The notes under the pieces: model-generated
The model's database searches: none
What the model saw: the letters and a program-made list of their open reading frames with translations, nothing else
What the model was told of the DNA's origin: nothing
Source of the DNA: Rheinheimera pacifica
GTDB lineage: Bacteria; Pseudomonadota; Gammaproteobacteria; Enterobacterales; Alteromonadaceae
Assembly (NCBI RefSeq): GCF_900108485.1
Contig: NZ_FNXF01000001.1
Coordinates: 1 to 64,000, forward strand
DNA: 64,000 nt
Direction of reading: 5' to 3'
Translations under genes and position numbers: made by a program
Shown: positions 50,812-60,335 of the stretch, piece by piece
Position numbering within the stretch: the first letter of the stretch is position 1
Layout: each line of letters starts with the position of its first letter

Positions 50812-51531
50812 ATGCTGGCAACAACCCAATGGTCTGATCCGGAACAACCGAGCAGTTTTAAGTTCAGCCCGGCGCAGGAAAGTGCCTTGCTAAACCGTTA
50901 CGGCTATCTGGTAAAACGGGCAGCGGCGCATTTACGCAGCCTGGTTGGCAGTATGGTAGATAAAGACGACTTACAGCAAATTGGTCTGATGGGCCTGCTA
51001 AGTGCACTGCGCCGTTATGGCCGTGATGTTGACGAACAGTTTGAGTCTTACGCCTTCAAACGTGTGCGGGGCGCCATGCTGGATGAGTTTCGCCGTACCG
51101 ACTGGCGGCCGCGTCAGTTGCGTCAGCAGTCGCATCAGTTGCGGGATAAAAACCGTGAACTTACCCGGCAACTGGGGCGGGTTCCCACTGATGAGGAGCT
51201 GTGTCAGGCGCTGGATATTGATCAAAAAACCTTGCTTGAACTGCAATATGTTGGCCAGGCCGAAGCGATGGAAAGCCTGGATTTATTGCTGGAGCAACAG
51301 GCTGAGGCTCAGCTTGGCAGCAGCAGTTTAAGCCAGTTCGAGCTTAAGCTGTCACTGACAAAGGCCATGGCATCGCTGCCTGAGCGCAATAAATTGTTGC
51401 TACAGCTGTATTACAGCCATGAGTTGAATATGAAAGAGATTGCACTGGTATTGGAGTTAACCGAGTCCAGGGTTTGCCAGTTACATAAACAATCGGTGGA
51501 AATGCTCAGCAAAAAGCTGGCGCAATGGTAA
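50812..51531 (+). CDS. fliA: Lateral flagellar sigma-28 factor FliA (LafS)
   Basis: A 239-residue sigma factor. Region 2 is in LVKRAAAHLRSLVGSMVDKD, DLQQIGLMGLLSALRRY and FESYAFKRVRGAMLDEFRRT. Region 3 has LGRVPTDEELCQALDID. Region 4 ends with YSHELNMKEIALVLELTESR, VCQLHKQ. It should drive late lateral genes such as lafA, opposed by the FlgM at 24750. Together with sigma-54/LafK it makes a two-step cascade. Confidence 0.93.
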   Translation: MLATTQWSDPEQPSSFKFSPAQESALLNRYGYLVKRAAAHLRSLVGSMVDKDDLQQIGLMGLLSALRRYGRDVDEQFESYAFKRVRGAMLDEFRRTDWRPRQLRQQSHQLRDKNRELTRQLGRVPTDEELCQALDIDQKTLLELQYVGQAEAMESLDLLLEQQAEAQLGSSSLSQFELKLSLTKAMASLPERNKLLLQLYYSHELNMKEIALVLELTESRVCQLHKQSVEMLSKKLAQW

Positions 51532-51550
51532 AGGTACAGGAAGCAGAACA

Positions 51551-52408
51551 ATGCAAAAAATAGTAGGTTTTATTATCGTACTGGGAGCCGTTGTCGGTGG
51601 TTATATGTTCGCCGGTGGTAATGTGGCAACATTGTGGCAACCCGCTGAATTTCTTATTATTTTTGGTGCCGGTTTCGGTGCTCTGGTAGTGGGTAATTCC
51701 GGCTATGTGTTAAAAGAAATGTGGTCGCAGTTAAAGTCGCAGTTTATAAAGCACAAAGACAGCAGTGCGCTGTACCGTGAGCTGTTGTTATTAATGTATT
51801 CGTTGTTGGATCTGGCCAAAAGTAAAGGTTTACGTGAGCTGGACGAGCATGTCGAAAACCCGCAGACCAGTTCGGTTTTTCTTGCCTATCCACTGGTGCT
51901 GGAACATGAAGCACTGGTGGTGTTTGTCTGCGACAACCTGCGTCTGATGAGCATGGGCAAACTAAACGCGCATGACTTTGACAGCCTGCTGGAGCAGGAA
52001 ATTTATACCATTGAACAGCAAAAATTAAAGCCTTCGGCCGCGATGGCCACTATTGCTGAAGCAATGCCGGGCTTTGGTATTCTGGCCGCGGTGGGCGGTA
52101 TTATTATTACCATGCAGCATCTGGATGGCCCGCTTAGCAACATTGGTTATCACGTTGCGGCTGCACTGGTGGGTACCTTTATTGGTATTTTTGGCTGCTA
52201 CTGTCTGATGGCCCCGCTAAGTTCTGCTATGGAGCAATACGTGAAAAAGCAGGTTGCACTGCTTGAGTGTGTGCGCGCTATTTTGGTGGCTCATGCCAAA
52301 GGCCATGTGGCGATAGTGGCAACCGATTCTGGCCGCCGCATGATTAACGAAGAGCAGAAGCCATCGTTTACCACGATGGAACAGTGGATTAACGATAAGG
52401 CCGCCTGA
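51551..52408 (+). CDS. motA: Lateral flagellar stator protein MotA (LafT)
   Basis: A 285-residue stator protein with four membrane helices. It starts MQKIVGFIIVLGAVVGGYMF, and the TM3-TM4 part reads MPGFGILAAVGGIIITMQHL and AALVGTFIGIFGCYCLMAPL. The cytoplasmic loop contacts FliG. With MotB it forms the ion channel; as in other lateral systems the ion should be H+. The motB start overlaps its stop. Confidence 0.94.
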   Translation: MQKIVGFIIVLGAVVGGYMFAGGNVATLWQPAEFLIIFGAGFGALVVGNSGYVLKEMWSQLKSQFIKHKDSSALYRELLLLMYSLLDLAKSKGLRELDEHVENPQTSSVFLAYPLVLEHEALVVFVCDNLRLMSMGKLNAHDFDSLLEQEIYTIEQQKLKPSAAMATIAEAMPGFGILAAVGGIIITMQHLDGPLSNIGYHVAAALVGTFIGIFGCYCLMAPLSSAMEQYVKKQVALLECVRAILVAHAKGHVAIVATDSGRRMINEEQKPSFTTMEQWINDKAA

Positions 52409-53415
52409 TGAACAGCTCCAGCTCGCCGGTTATTATTAAGCGCAGTCAGCGCAGCGCCGCTAAAAGCAAATCTGGCGGTGCCTGGAAAGTCGCCTTTGCC
52501 GATTTTACGCTGGCGATGATGGCATTCTTTATGGTGTTGTGGATTTTAGAAGTCTCCAATATGAAAGAGCGCGCCGAAATTGCCAACTATATGCGCACCC
52601 ATTCTATTTTCGAAGGCAGCCCGGCGCCGTTTGAACCGGGTAATAGCCCGTTTCCGGTCGATTTAGGCGGCACACCCTCAGTGGTAGATCAGAATTCTGC
52701 CAACACTTTGCCGCCGGATAACCCGTTGCCTGGCATGTCAGAGTATCTGCAGGTGCCCTCAGGTGACGACAGGCCACTGGCAGGTAAGGGCGATAAGCTA
52801 AATTCACTGATTGATGGCCAGTTCGACAGCCCGGCAGAACTGAGCCTGTTACTGCAAGCCTTTGAACAGGTCGCAGCCGAGCTGATGGCGCAGGAGCATA
52901 TCCAACTGGACATCGTGCCGTCGGGCTTGCGGGTTATTATTCGCGATAACAAAAAGCAGCAGATGTTTATCCGCGGCCAGATGCGTATGACACCGTTTTT
53001 TGAAGACTTGCTGCTCAGCCTGGGCCCGGTGTTTAAAAAAGTACAAAACAAGCTGATTATTTCCGGCCATACCGACAACACCGCCTTTAGCGGCAGCCAG
53101 TACAGTAACTGGGAATTGTCGGGTGACCGTGCTTTGCAGGCCCGCCAGGTGTTGGCCGCCGGTGGCATGCCGGTTGAACGGGTAGCTCAGGTGGCCGCAT
53201 TTTCGGCTACCCGGCCGCTAAACGAGCAAGATCAGGGCGACAGCGCTAACCGGCGCATTGAATTGCTGATCTTAACCAGTGCCGCCGAAGCGGAATTAAA
53301 CCAGTTGTTCTCCCCCGATAACCAGAACAACGCCGTACAACAGGCAGCACAAGAAGCACAGCGCAATCAACCCGTTGGCCGTTCAGGAATAAGGATAACC
53401 GATGGTAGCAACTAA
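52408..53415 (+). CDS. motB: Lateral flagellar stator protein MotB (LafU)
   Basis: A 335-residue stator protein. The single membrane helix carries the proton-binding Asp in WKVAFADFTLAMMAFFMVLW. A linker and plug region follow, then a C-terminal OmpA-like peptidoglycan-binding domain (ISGHTDNTAFSGSQYSNWEL, then SANRRIELLI). It anchors the stator to the wall. The next gene (PilZ) overlaps by 14 bp. Confidence 0.94.
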   Translation: MNSSSSPVIIKRSQRSAAKSKSGGAWKVAFADFTLAMMAFFMVLWILEVSNMKERAEIANYMRTHSIFEGSPAPFEPGNSPFPVDLGGTPSVVDQNSANTLPPDNPLPGMSEYLQVPSGDDRPLAGKGDKLNSLIDGQFDSPAELSLLLQAFEQVAAELMAQEHIQLDIVPSGLRVIIRDNKKQQMFIRGQMRMTPFFEDLLLSLGPVFKKVQNKLIISGHTDNTAFSGSQYSNWELSGDRALQARQVLAAGGMPVERVAQVAAFSATRPLNEQDQGDSANRRIELLILTSAAEAELNQLFSPDNQNNAVQQAAQEAQRNQPVGRSGIRITDGSN

Positions 53416-53821
53416 ACCTGAGGCTTCGCGCAAATATTTACGCTGGTACTTTAGCGCCCAGAGTCAGCCTGTGGCTATTCAATCCAAAGGTATAGCGGTA
53501 AAGCTGTGGCAGAGCGGCTTATTTGGCAGCCAGATCTGTCAGGCAGTGGTAAAGGACATGAGTCTGGGGGGCGCCGGTTTACTGGCGCCGCTGGCAAAAA
53601 CGGTACCGGATATCGTCATGGTTGAATATGACAACCAGTTTAAGATTAAAGCTGAGGTGGTATACCGCCGTCAGGTCAGCGACAAATTAGTGTTTCTTGG
53701 TATCAGCTGGCTGGACGCCAAGCGCGAACAGCGGCTGAATTTACTGCGCCGCTTAAGTAAAAAAGCCTACCGGGCATCACGCGATGCCGGTGCGACGGAT
53801 AACGTAACTGCAGATGAATAA
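53402..53821 (+). CDS. PilZ-domain protein between motB and fliM
   Basis: A 139-residue protein made of one PilZ-like beta-barrel. The D/NxSxxG part of the c-di-GMP motif is present in VKDMSLGGAGLLAP. The preceding arginine motif (RxxxR) is not canonical; RKYLRWYF near residue 10 is the best candidate. It is translationally coupled to motB (14-bp overlap) and followed directly by fliM, so it is probably a motor regulator, like YcgR, that slows or disengages the lateral motor when c-di-GMP is high. Binding of c-di-GMP is not certain. Confidence 0.7.
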   Translation: MVATKPEASRKYLRWYFSAQSQPVAIQSKGIAVKLWQSGLFGSQICQAVVKDMSLGGAGLLAPLAKTVPDIVMVEYDNQFKIKAEVVYRRQVSDKLVFLGISWLDAKREQRLNLLRRLSKKAYRASRDAGATDNVTADE

Positions 53822-54698
53822 GATGAAAACTCCCACTTTGCTGGTCCAGGCTGACCAGGCCGCCCGGTGCCAGCCATTTGCGCTGACACTGGACCAACGC
53901 CGTTTCAGCGCAGCCAGCAAACAGGCTAAACAACGCTTACCTGATTTAGCGCAGGCGGTAGAGACAGAACTGAGCAAATTGCTGACCGATGTCGAATTTA
54001 ATATTGAACTGACTTTATGCCAGGGTAGTGCGCTTGACAGCTGGCTGGCAGAGCCGGGGCGGCTGTTATTACAGTGTCCGGTGTTGGTGCCAACTGATAC
54101 CAATTGTTATCTGGCGCTGGATTATATCAGCGTACACCATCTGGCTGATTTATCGCTTGGCGGCCAGCTTAGCAAAGTGCTGCCCGGAGAAGAAAAAACC
54201 GAATTAAGCGCCTCAGAGCTGCGCATTTGCAGCCGTATTGCCCAGCGTCAGTTACAGGCTATGCAGCAGTTATTGTTCAAAGAGCAATCAGCATTACCGG
54301 CCAGTGCCGTAAAACAGCAAATGGAACCGGCCCGGTTTCAGTACCTGCCGCTAAAGGTGCGCTTGTTGCTTGGCAGCGATGTGATTAGCTGGTTCTTATG
54401 GTTGCCGCTGGAGTTCTTTATCGCCCCGCAATACCACAGTGCTATCAGTGCCAGTGCGGTAGATATAACACACTGGCCACAGGTTCCGGTGCAGTGCCGG
54501 GTTGAGATGGTGCGTAAGAAAGTTAGCCTGCGCCAGTTGCAGGCCTGTCTGGATGGTGCCGTACTGCCGATCGAATTTGGCAGTGCTATGACATTACAGC
54601 TTAACCAGACAGCATTATTTCTGGGCAAAGTGGCAGAAGAAGCCAACAGCCTGGTATTCCAGATTACTGATATCGTTAATAAAGAGAAACAAGCATGA
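53814..54698 (+). CDS. fliM: Flagellar switch protein FliM (lateral)
   Basis: A 294-residue protein of the FliM/FliN switch complex. A middle domain (EAGR-type core is diverged) is followed by a SpoA/FliN-like C-terminal domain (VPVQCRVEMVRKKVSLRQLQ, LNQTALFLGKVAEEANSLVF). It lacks an obvious N-terminal CheY-binding EIDAL-like peptide (it starts MNKMKTPTLLVQ). This fits lateral flagella that do not reverse. The ATG at 53814 overlaps the PilZ gene; the ATG at 53823 is also possible. It overlaps fliN by 4 bp. Confidence 0.8.
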   Translation: MNKMKTPTLLVQADQAARCQPFALTLDQRRFSAASKQAKQRLPDLAQAVETELSKLLTDVEFNIELTLCQGSALDSWLAEPGRLLLQCPVLVPTDTNCYLALDYISVHHLADLSLGGQLSKVLPGEEKTELSASELRICSRIAQRQLQAMQQLLFKEQSALPASAVKQQMEPARFQYLPLKVRLLLGSDVISWFLWLPLEFFIAPQYHSAISASAVDITHWPQVPVQCRVEMVRKKVSLRQLQACLDGAVLPIEFGSAMTLQLNQTALFLGKVAEEANSLVFQITDIVNKEKQA

Positions 54699-55057
54699 AC
54701 GAAAACCTGAATAACAGCAAAGGTCTGGATGCGGCTTTGGCCGGGCTGGATATGATGGAAATGGACGATATCTTCGAGCAGGGTACTGACGGTGCCAGTG
54801 TGCCGGCTGATGGTTTGTCGATGTTCCGTGATGTGCCGCTGACTGTCACTTTAGAAGTTGCCAGTGCCGAAGTTACACTCGGTGAGCTTAGCCGGGCCAG
54901 TGTCGGCGATGTGCTGCCGCTGGACAAAGCCGTAGGCGAAGCGCTGGATGTAAAAGTAAACGGTGTGTTGTTTGCCAAAGCCGAGGTAGTGATGGTTGAT
55001 GGCAAATATGGCCTTAAGTTTGTTAACCGCAAGGCGGCACCTGAGCATCATGAGTAA
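54695..55057 (+). CDS. fliN: Flagellar switch protein FliN (lateral)
   Basis: A 120-residue C-ring protein. The SpoA domain is clear: VPLTVTLEVASAEVTLGELS, then VGDVLPLDKAVGEALDVKVN, GVLFAKAEVVMVDGKYGLKF. It pairs with FliM at the base of the rotor. fliP starts inside its last codons; fliO is missing between them, as is common in lateral clusters. Confidence 0.93.
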   Translation: MNENLNNSKGLDAALAGLDMMEMDDIFEQGTDGASVPADGLSMFRDVPLTVTLEVASAEVTLGELSRASVGDVLPLDKAVGEALDVKVNGVLFAKAEVVMVDGKYGLKFVNRKAAPEHHE

Positions 55058-55799
55058 GCCACTGCTGACCTTGTTAATACTGCTGGCAGCTATGCTGCTA
55101 AGCGGTACGGCAATGGCAAATGATTTAACACTTTTATCGGTACGCGACACCGATGGCGGTCAGGATTACAGCGTAAAACTGCAGATTATGCTGCTGATGA
55201 CCGCATTAAGCCTGATCCCCGGCATGCTGATGGTACTCACTTCATTTACCCGTATTGTGATTGTGCTGGCCATATTACGCCAGGCGCTGGGTTTACAGCA
55301 AAGCCCGCCTAACCGTGTGCTGATTGGTATTTCTTTGATGCTGACACTGCTGATTATGCGCCCGGTGTGGCAAGACGTGTATCAAAATGCCTTTAAACCC
55401 TATCAGGCAGAAGAAATGACGCTGGAGCAGGCGCTGGCGCGTGCAGAGCAACCACTACGGCAGTTTATGCTGGCGCAAACACGTGAAAACGAGTTGCATC
55501 AGGTGCTGTTAATTGCCAAAGAACCCACCACTATGGCTGCGGCAGATGTGCCGCTGGAAGTATTAATGCCAGCCTTTGTGCTCAGTGAACTGACCACAGC
55601 GTTTCAGATAGGTTTTATGCTGTTTATTCCGTTTCTGATTATCGACCTGGTGGTGGCCAGTGTGCTGATGTCGATGGGTATGATGATGCTGTCACCGCTT
55701 ATTATCAGCCTGCCGTTTAAGTTAATGATTTTTGTGCTGGCAGATGGCTGGTCTATGGTGGCCGGTACTTTAGCTGCCACGTTCGGAGCGGCGCCATGA
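55050..55799 (+). CDS. fliP: Flagellar export gate protein FliP (lateral)
   Basis: A 249-residue membrane protein with a cleavable signal sequence (MSKPLLTLLILLAAMLLSG) and the FliP core: LMTALSLIPGMLMVLTSFTR, IVIVLAILRQALGLQQSPPN, VLMSMGMMMLSPLIISLPFK. I chose the ATG at 55050, which overlaps the end of fliN, over an earlier in-frame ATG at 54996. FliP forms the pore of the flagellar type III export gate with FliQ and FliR. Confidence 0.94.
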   Translation: MSKPLLTLLILLAAMLLSGTAMANDLTLLSVRDTDGGQDYSVKLQIMLLMTALSLIPGMLMVLTSFTRIVIVLAILRQALGLQQSPPNRVLIGISLMLTLLIMRPVWQDVYQNAFKPYQAEEMTLEQALARAEQPLRQFMLAQTRENELHQVLLIAKEPTTMAAADVPLEVLMPAFVLSELTTAFQIGFMLFIPFLIIDLVVASVLMSMGMMMLSPLIISLPFKLMIFVLADGWSMVAGTLAATFGAAP

Positions 55800-55812
55800 C
55801 GGGAGCCAGGCT

Positions 55813-56082
55813 ATGAGTCCGGAACAGGCTACTGAGCTTATTGCTCAGGCAGTGTATACCATTATTCAGATGCTGCTGGTGCTGATTGTGCCGGGGCTTA
55901 TTCTGGGTATTGTTGTAGCGGTGTTTCAGGCGGCGACGTCTATTCAGGAGCAAACACTGACGTTTTTACCGCGTATGCTACTCACGCTGTTAATGGTGGT
56001 ATTTGCCGGCCACTGGCTGATTAAAACCCTGCTGGCGTGGTTTGCTAATCTGGCACAGATTATCCCCGGAGTATTTGGGTGA
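55813..56082 (+). CDS. fliQ: Flagellar export gate protein FliQ (lateral)
   Basis: An 89-residue protein with two membrane helices (IIQMLLVLIVPGLILGIVVA, then MLLTLLMVVFAGHWLIKTLL) joined by FQAATSIQEQTLTFLPR, the FliQ hallmark. It wraps the FliP/FliR pore. It overlaps fliR by 4 bp. Confidence 0.94.
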   Translation: MSPEQATELIAQAVYTIIQMLLVLIVPGLILGIVVAVFQAATSIQEQTLTFLPRMLLTLLMVVFAGHWLIKTLLAWFANLAQIIPGVFG

Positions 56083-56858
56083 ATTCGTTAATTTCGCTGA
56101 CAAGTGGCGAACTGATGAGCTGGATTGGCACCGTTTGGTGGCCTTTTGTCCGCTTGTCAGCACTCTTGTGGGCGATGCCGGTATTTGACAACCCCGCTGT
56201 TACGCCGCGGGCGCGTATTTTGCTGGCGATGTTTTTAAGCTTTCTGGTTGGCCCCACATTGCCAGCCATGCCGCAGGTTGACCCCTTTTCGCTGGATGCG
56301 ATTGTTATCACCTTCGAGCAAATTGGCTTTGGCATTATGATGGGGCTGGCCGTGCGTATTTTGTTTGAAGTGCTGGCCCTGACCGGGCTGATGCTGTCGA
56401 TGCAGATGGGTTTGTCGATGGCGATGATGATGGACCCCGGCAGCGGTGACTCTACCTCTTTGCTGGGGCATTTGTTCTGGGTGATGTCAGCCCTGTTGTT
56501 CTTCTCTTTAAATGGCCATTTACTGACGCTGGCAGTACTGATTGACAGTTTTACCCTGTGGCCGGTGGGCAGCGGCCTGTATCAGCTGAATATTACCGTG
56601 TTGCTGCAGTTGTTTGGTTGGATGTTCGGTGCGGCTTTGCTGGTAGCCTTACCGGCGGTAATTGCCATGCTGCTGGTTAACCTGACCTTTGGTGTGGCTA
56701 CGCGCTCTGCGCCATCATTAAATCTGTTTGTACTGGGCTTTCCGATGACGCTGCTGCTGGGGTTTGTTTGTGTATTTTTAACTTTAAGCCAAACCGGTGT
56801 GCAGTTTTCTGCGCTGACCAGCCATGTGCTGGACAGCATGCGTTTACTGATGGAGTAA
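56079..56858 (+). CDS. fliR: Flagellar export gate protein FliR (lateral)
   Basis: A 259-residue membrane protein with a GTG start coupled to the fliQ stop. It contains LSALLWAMPVFDNPAVTPRA, ALTGLMLSMQMGLSMAMMMD and PSLNLFVLGFPMTLLLGFVC, typical of FliR. It completes the export pore. Confidence 0.94.
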   Translation: MNSLISLTSGELMSWIGTVWWPFVRLSALLWAMPVFDNPAVTPRARILLAMFLSFLVGPTLPAMPQVDPFSLDAIVITFEQIGFGIMMGLAVRILFEVLALTGLMLSMQMGLSMAMMMDPGSGDSTSLLGHLFWVMSALLFFSLNGHLLTLAVLIDSFTLWPVGSGLYQLNITVLLQLFGWMFGAALLVALPAVIAMLLVNLTFGVATRSAPSLNLFVLGFPMTLLLGFVCVFLTLSQTGVQFSALTSHVLDSMRLLME

Positions 56859-56861
56859 GCC

Positions 56862-58013
56862 ATGAGTGAACAAAACAGCGCCCAGGAAAAAACCGAACAA
56901 CCCACCGAGAAACGGCTGAAAAAAGCCCGTAAAGATGGCCAGGTTGCTCGCTCAAAAGAGTTGAACACTGCTGTGCTGTTGATGTTGGGGGTAGCGGGTT
57001 TACTGTGGTTTGCTCAGTTATTGTTTACATTGTTTATGCAGCTAATGCACAACAGCATGCAGCTGAATAAGGAAATGCTGGCAAATAATAAGTTGATGCC
57101 TTTGGCAATAGGCCAGGCGTTTTTAGATATGCTTGGTGCCCTGATGCCGTTCTTATTGTTGTTGTTTCTGGCGATGTGGATTATTGGGGCCATGCCCGGT
57201 GGCTTTATCTTTTCCGGCAGCCTGCTTGGGCCTAAGTTTAATAAGTTAAATCCGCTAACCGGCTTGGCGCGGATGTTCAGCATGAACGCGTTGGTAGAGC
57301 TGGCCAAATCAATCATTAAAGTACTGTTGTTGGGCGGTTGTCTATATGGCTTTCTCAGCCAATTATGGACCCGTCTGCTGTTTTTACAGCGGCTGGATCT
57401 GACAACCGCATTGCAGGAAGGGTTTGGCCTGTTATCACTGAGCCTGATGATTACGGTCACTTTGTTGCTGCTGGTTGCGGCGATAGATGTACCCTATCAG
57501 CAGTACACTATTTCCTCCAAGATCAAGATGACCAAGCAGGAAGTAAAAGAAGAGCGTAAATCCTCTGACGGCAGCCCGGAGATCAAAGGCCGTATCCGCC
57601 AGATCCAGTTTCAGATGGCGAACCGCAAAATTGAAGAGCGGGTGCCCAAAGCGGATGTTATCGTGATGAACCCAACGCACTATGCAGTGGCCATCCGTTA
57701 TAGCGAAAAAGATGCCAGAGCACCCTATGTGGTAGCCAAAGGCATAGATGAAATGGCGCTACGCATCAAAGCTGTAGGCCAGCGTCATCAGATAGAAGTG
57801 TTAGAAGTACCTGTACTGGCGCGGGCCATGTATTATTCCACCCGGGTTGATCAGGAAGTGCCTAAAGGGTTGTATACGGCAATAGCCTATGTGCTGACCT
57901 ACGTGATGCAGTTAAAAGCCTACAAACATGGTCGTGGCCAGCAGCCTGCACCTTTGCCGGCGCTGGATATTCCGAAATCGTTGTTAGACAAAGCTAATGT
58001 CAGAGGTAGTTAA
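56862..58013 (+). CDS. flhB: Flagellar export switch protein FlhB (lateral)
   Basis: A 383-residue protein. The N-terminus MSEQNSAQEKTEQPTEKRLK is standard, with four membrane helices up to about 215. The cytoplasmic domain has the self-cleaving NPTH motif at residues 270-273 (VIVMNPTHYAVAIRY). Cleavage between Asn270 and Pro271 allows the switch from hook to filament export under FliK control. It lies 3 bp before flhA. Confidence 0.95.
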   Translation: MSEQNSAQEKTEQPTEKRLKKARKDGQVARSKELNTAVLLMLGVAGLLWFAQLLFTLFMQLMHNSMQLNKEMLANNKLMPLAIGQAFLDMLGALMPFLLLLFLAMWIIGAMPGGFIFSGSLLGPKFNKLNPLTGLARMFSMNALVELAKSIIKVLLLGGCLYGFLSQLWTRLLFLQRLDLTTALQEGFGLLSLSLMITVTLLLLVAAIDVPYQQYTISSKIKMTKQEVKEERKSSDGSPEIKGRIRQIQFQMANRKIEERVPKADVIVMNPTHYAVAIRYSEKDARAPYVVAKGIDEMALRIKAVGQRHQIEVLEVPVLARAMYYSTRVDQEVPKGLYTAIAYVLTYVMQLKAYKHGRGQQPAPLPALDIPKSLLDKANVRGS

Positions 58014-58016
58014 ACA

Positions 58017-60089
58017 GTGAACTGGCGTACTCTTACCCAACCTTATACTGCTATTCCCGTATTGTTACTGGCTATTCTGGCGATGGTGGTATTACCGCTG
58101 CCGGCCTGGATGCTGGATGCGCTGTTTACCTTCAATATAGTGCTGTCAGTGATTGTGCTGCTGGTGGCAGTATCAAGTAAAAAGCCGCTGGACTTCTCAG
58201 TATTTCCTACAGTATTGCTGGTGGCAACGCTGATGCGGTTAACGCTGAATATCGCCTCTACCCGTGTAGTATTGTTGCATGGCCATGAGGGTTCAGATGT
58301 TGCGGGCCGGGTGATCCAGGCCTTTGGTGAAGTGGTGATTGGCGGCAACTATGTTGTCGGTATGGTGGTATTTATTATTCTGATGGTGATTAACTTTGTG
58401 GTGATCACCAAAGGCGGCGAGCGTATTTCCGAAGTGGCTGCCCGTTTTACGCTGGATGCTTTACCCGGCAAACAAATGGCCATAGATGCGGATATGAACG
58501 CCGGCCTGATTGGCCCGGAACAAGCCAAAGAGCGGCGTAGTGAAGTTGCCCGCGAAGCAGATTTTTACGGTTCAATGGATGGTGCGTCCAAGTTTGTCCG
58601 TGGTGATGCCATTGCCGGTTTAGTTATTCTGGTCATTAACCTGCTTGGTGGTATCAGCATCGGGGTATTCCAGCACGGCCTGAGCATGGGTGAGGCGTTT
58701 CAACGCTTTGCGTTACTCACCATAGGTGATGGCCTGGTAGCTCAGATCCCATCGCTACTGCTGGCCGTTGCGGCAGCAATTATCGTCACCCGGATGAATG
58801 ACGAAGGCGAAATGTCTGATGAGGTAGGCAAACAGCTGCTGGCCTCTCCCAGAGTGTTGCTGACTACCGGCGGTATTATGTTGATCCTGGGGCTGGTGCC
58901 GGGTATGCCGGCACTGGCTTTTATCAGCTTTGGCCTGCCACTGGTATACGTGGCCTGGCGTTTACAGCAGCGGGTAGATAAAGGCGAGCTGGTTCAGGCA
59001 GAGCTGTTAACCGAAAGCATAGCGCAAACGCCAAAAGCACTGGGCTGGGACGATATTCCACATATTGACCGTTTATCAATAGAGCTGGGCTTTCGTCTGG
59101 TGTATCTGGCCGACAAAGATAAAGGCGAAGAACTGGTACAAACCTTACGCGGTATCCGCAAAACGCTGTCAGAGCAAAGTGGCTTTTTATTACCTGAAGT
59201 ACGGGTACGCGACAATCTGCAGCTAAACCCGCAGGAATACCGTATTAAACTGGCCGGGGTGCCGCTGGCCAGCGGCCGGTTAAACCCGCAGCAGTTGCTG
59301 GCGCTTAACACCGGTGAAATTTATGGCCAGCTTGACGGTGAAATTACCCGTGATCCGGCTTATGGCCTCGAAGCAGTATGGGTTGACAACAATACCCGCG
59401 CCAAGGCACTGAACCTGGGTTATTCAGTGGTTGATCTGGCGACCATTATTGCTACCCACGCCGGCAAGGTTATTAAAGAAAATCTGTCTGAGCTGTTTGT
59501 TTATGAAGACGTAAAGCAGCTGAATAAACGGCTGGCGGCAGTAGCGCCGGTGCTGGCAGAAGCGTTGGATAAAGCACTCAGTGCTACTGTACAGTTAAAA
59601 GTGTACCGGCTGATGCTGCGGGAACAGGTGAGCCTGGGCGATATTCTGACTATTGCCAGCACCTTACTGGACAGCAGCGAAGTAACCAAAGATCCTATTT
59701 TACTTACCTCAGACGTGCGCTGTGCATTGCAGCGGGCGCTGGTGCGGCAAATAAGCGGCGATAAAGAAGAGCTGGCCGCTTTTACACTGGATGAAAAGCT
59801 GGAGCAAACCTTACAAAGTGCGCTGAATCAGGCAATGCAGGCAGGCAAAGTTGCGTTAGACAGCTTTCCGGTAGCGCCTAACCTGCTCAGCCAGTTTCAG
59901 CGCAATATGCCGCTGATCTGCAGCCAGATGCAGCAGCAAGGCTACACCCCGGCATTAGTGGTCGTGCCGCAATTGCGGCCGTTGCTGGCGCGCTATGCCC
60001 GCACTTTTACGCAAAACTCACTGGCGGTGCTGTCGTATAACGAGATCCCGGAAACCTTACGGGTAAATGTAATAGGGGCCCTGGGCTAA
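58017..60089 (+). CDS. flhA: Flagellar export apparatus protein FlhA (lateral)
   Basis: A 690-residue export gate protein with a GTG start. About eight membrane helices in the first 320 residues include the FHIPEP signature (GASKFVRGDAIAGLVILVIN) and LMRLTLNIASTRVVL. The C-terminal cytoplasmic domain (about 350-690) forms the nonameric ring that docks chaperone-cargo complexes (FliS-LafA, FlgN-FlgK/L). It ends the fliM-flhA run; a long gap with a riboswitch follows. Confidence 0.96.
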   Translation: MNWRTLTQPYTAIPVLLLAILAMVVLPLPAWMLDALFTFNIVLSVIVLLVAVSSKKPLDFSVFPTVLLVATLMRLTLNIASTRVVLLHGHEGSDVAGRVIQAFGEVVIGGNYVVGMVVFIILMVINFVVITKGGERISEVAARFTLDALPGKQMAIDADMNAGLIGPEQAKERRSEVAREADFYGSMDGASKFVRGDAIAGLVILVINLLGGISIGVFQHGLSMGEAFQRFALLTIGDGLVAQIPSLLLAVAAAIIVTRMNDEGEMSDEVGKQLLASPRVLLTTGGIMLILGLVPGMPALAFISFGLPLVYVAWRLQQRVDKGELVQAELLTESIAQTPKALGWDDIPHIDRLSIELGFRLVYLADKDKGEELVQTLRGIRKTLSEQSGFLLPEVRVRDNLQLNPQEYRIKLAGVPLASGRLNPQQLLALNTGEIYGQLDGEITRDPAYGLEAVWVDNNTRAKALNLGYSVVDLATIIATHAGKVIKENLSELFVYEDVKQLNKRLAAVAPVLAEALDKALSATVQLKVYRLMLREQVSLGDILTIASTLLDSSEVTKDPILLTSDVRCALQRALVRQISGDKEELAAFTLDEKLEQTLQSALNQAMQAGKVALDSFPVAPNLLSQFQRNMPLICSQMQQQGYTPALVVVPQLRPLLARYARTFTQNSLAVLSYNEIPETLRVNVIGALG

Positions 60090-60270
60090 AAGTAAGTGGC
60101 TGCTGGCCGGGGTTGTCATAGTGTTGTCACAGCGCTGCGTTATGCTAAACGATGTATTTAGATAGTTGTGCAGGCTGTGTAAATAGTTAGTCAGCTTTTA
60201 AGCAAGATCTGGTCTGATTAGTTAGCGCTGAAATGTGACCAAATATGTAACAATAAGCGGTTTTAACTCT

Positions 60271-60335
60271 ATGATCTTTAAGATCATGAAAGATCTTTTT
60301 AAAGTTTGACTTGCCAGAGAGTGGTAATTTAGATA
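60271..60335 (+). promoter_or_regulatory. Palindrome and candidate sigma-70 promoter of the motY-lafK operon
   Basis: ATGATCTT-T-AAGATCAT (60271-60287) is a perfect 17-bp inverted repeat. Directly downstream, TTGACT (60306-60311) and TAGATA (60330-60335), 18 bp apart, could be -35 and -10 boxes. TTGCCA (60311)-N17-TATCTT (60334) is an alternative. No sigma-54 consensus is visible here, as expected for the promoter of a master regulator. The palindrome may be a repressor or activator site. Confidence 0.45.
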
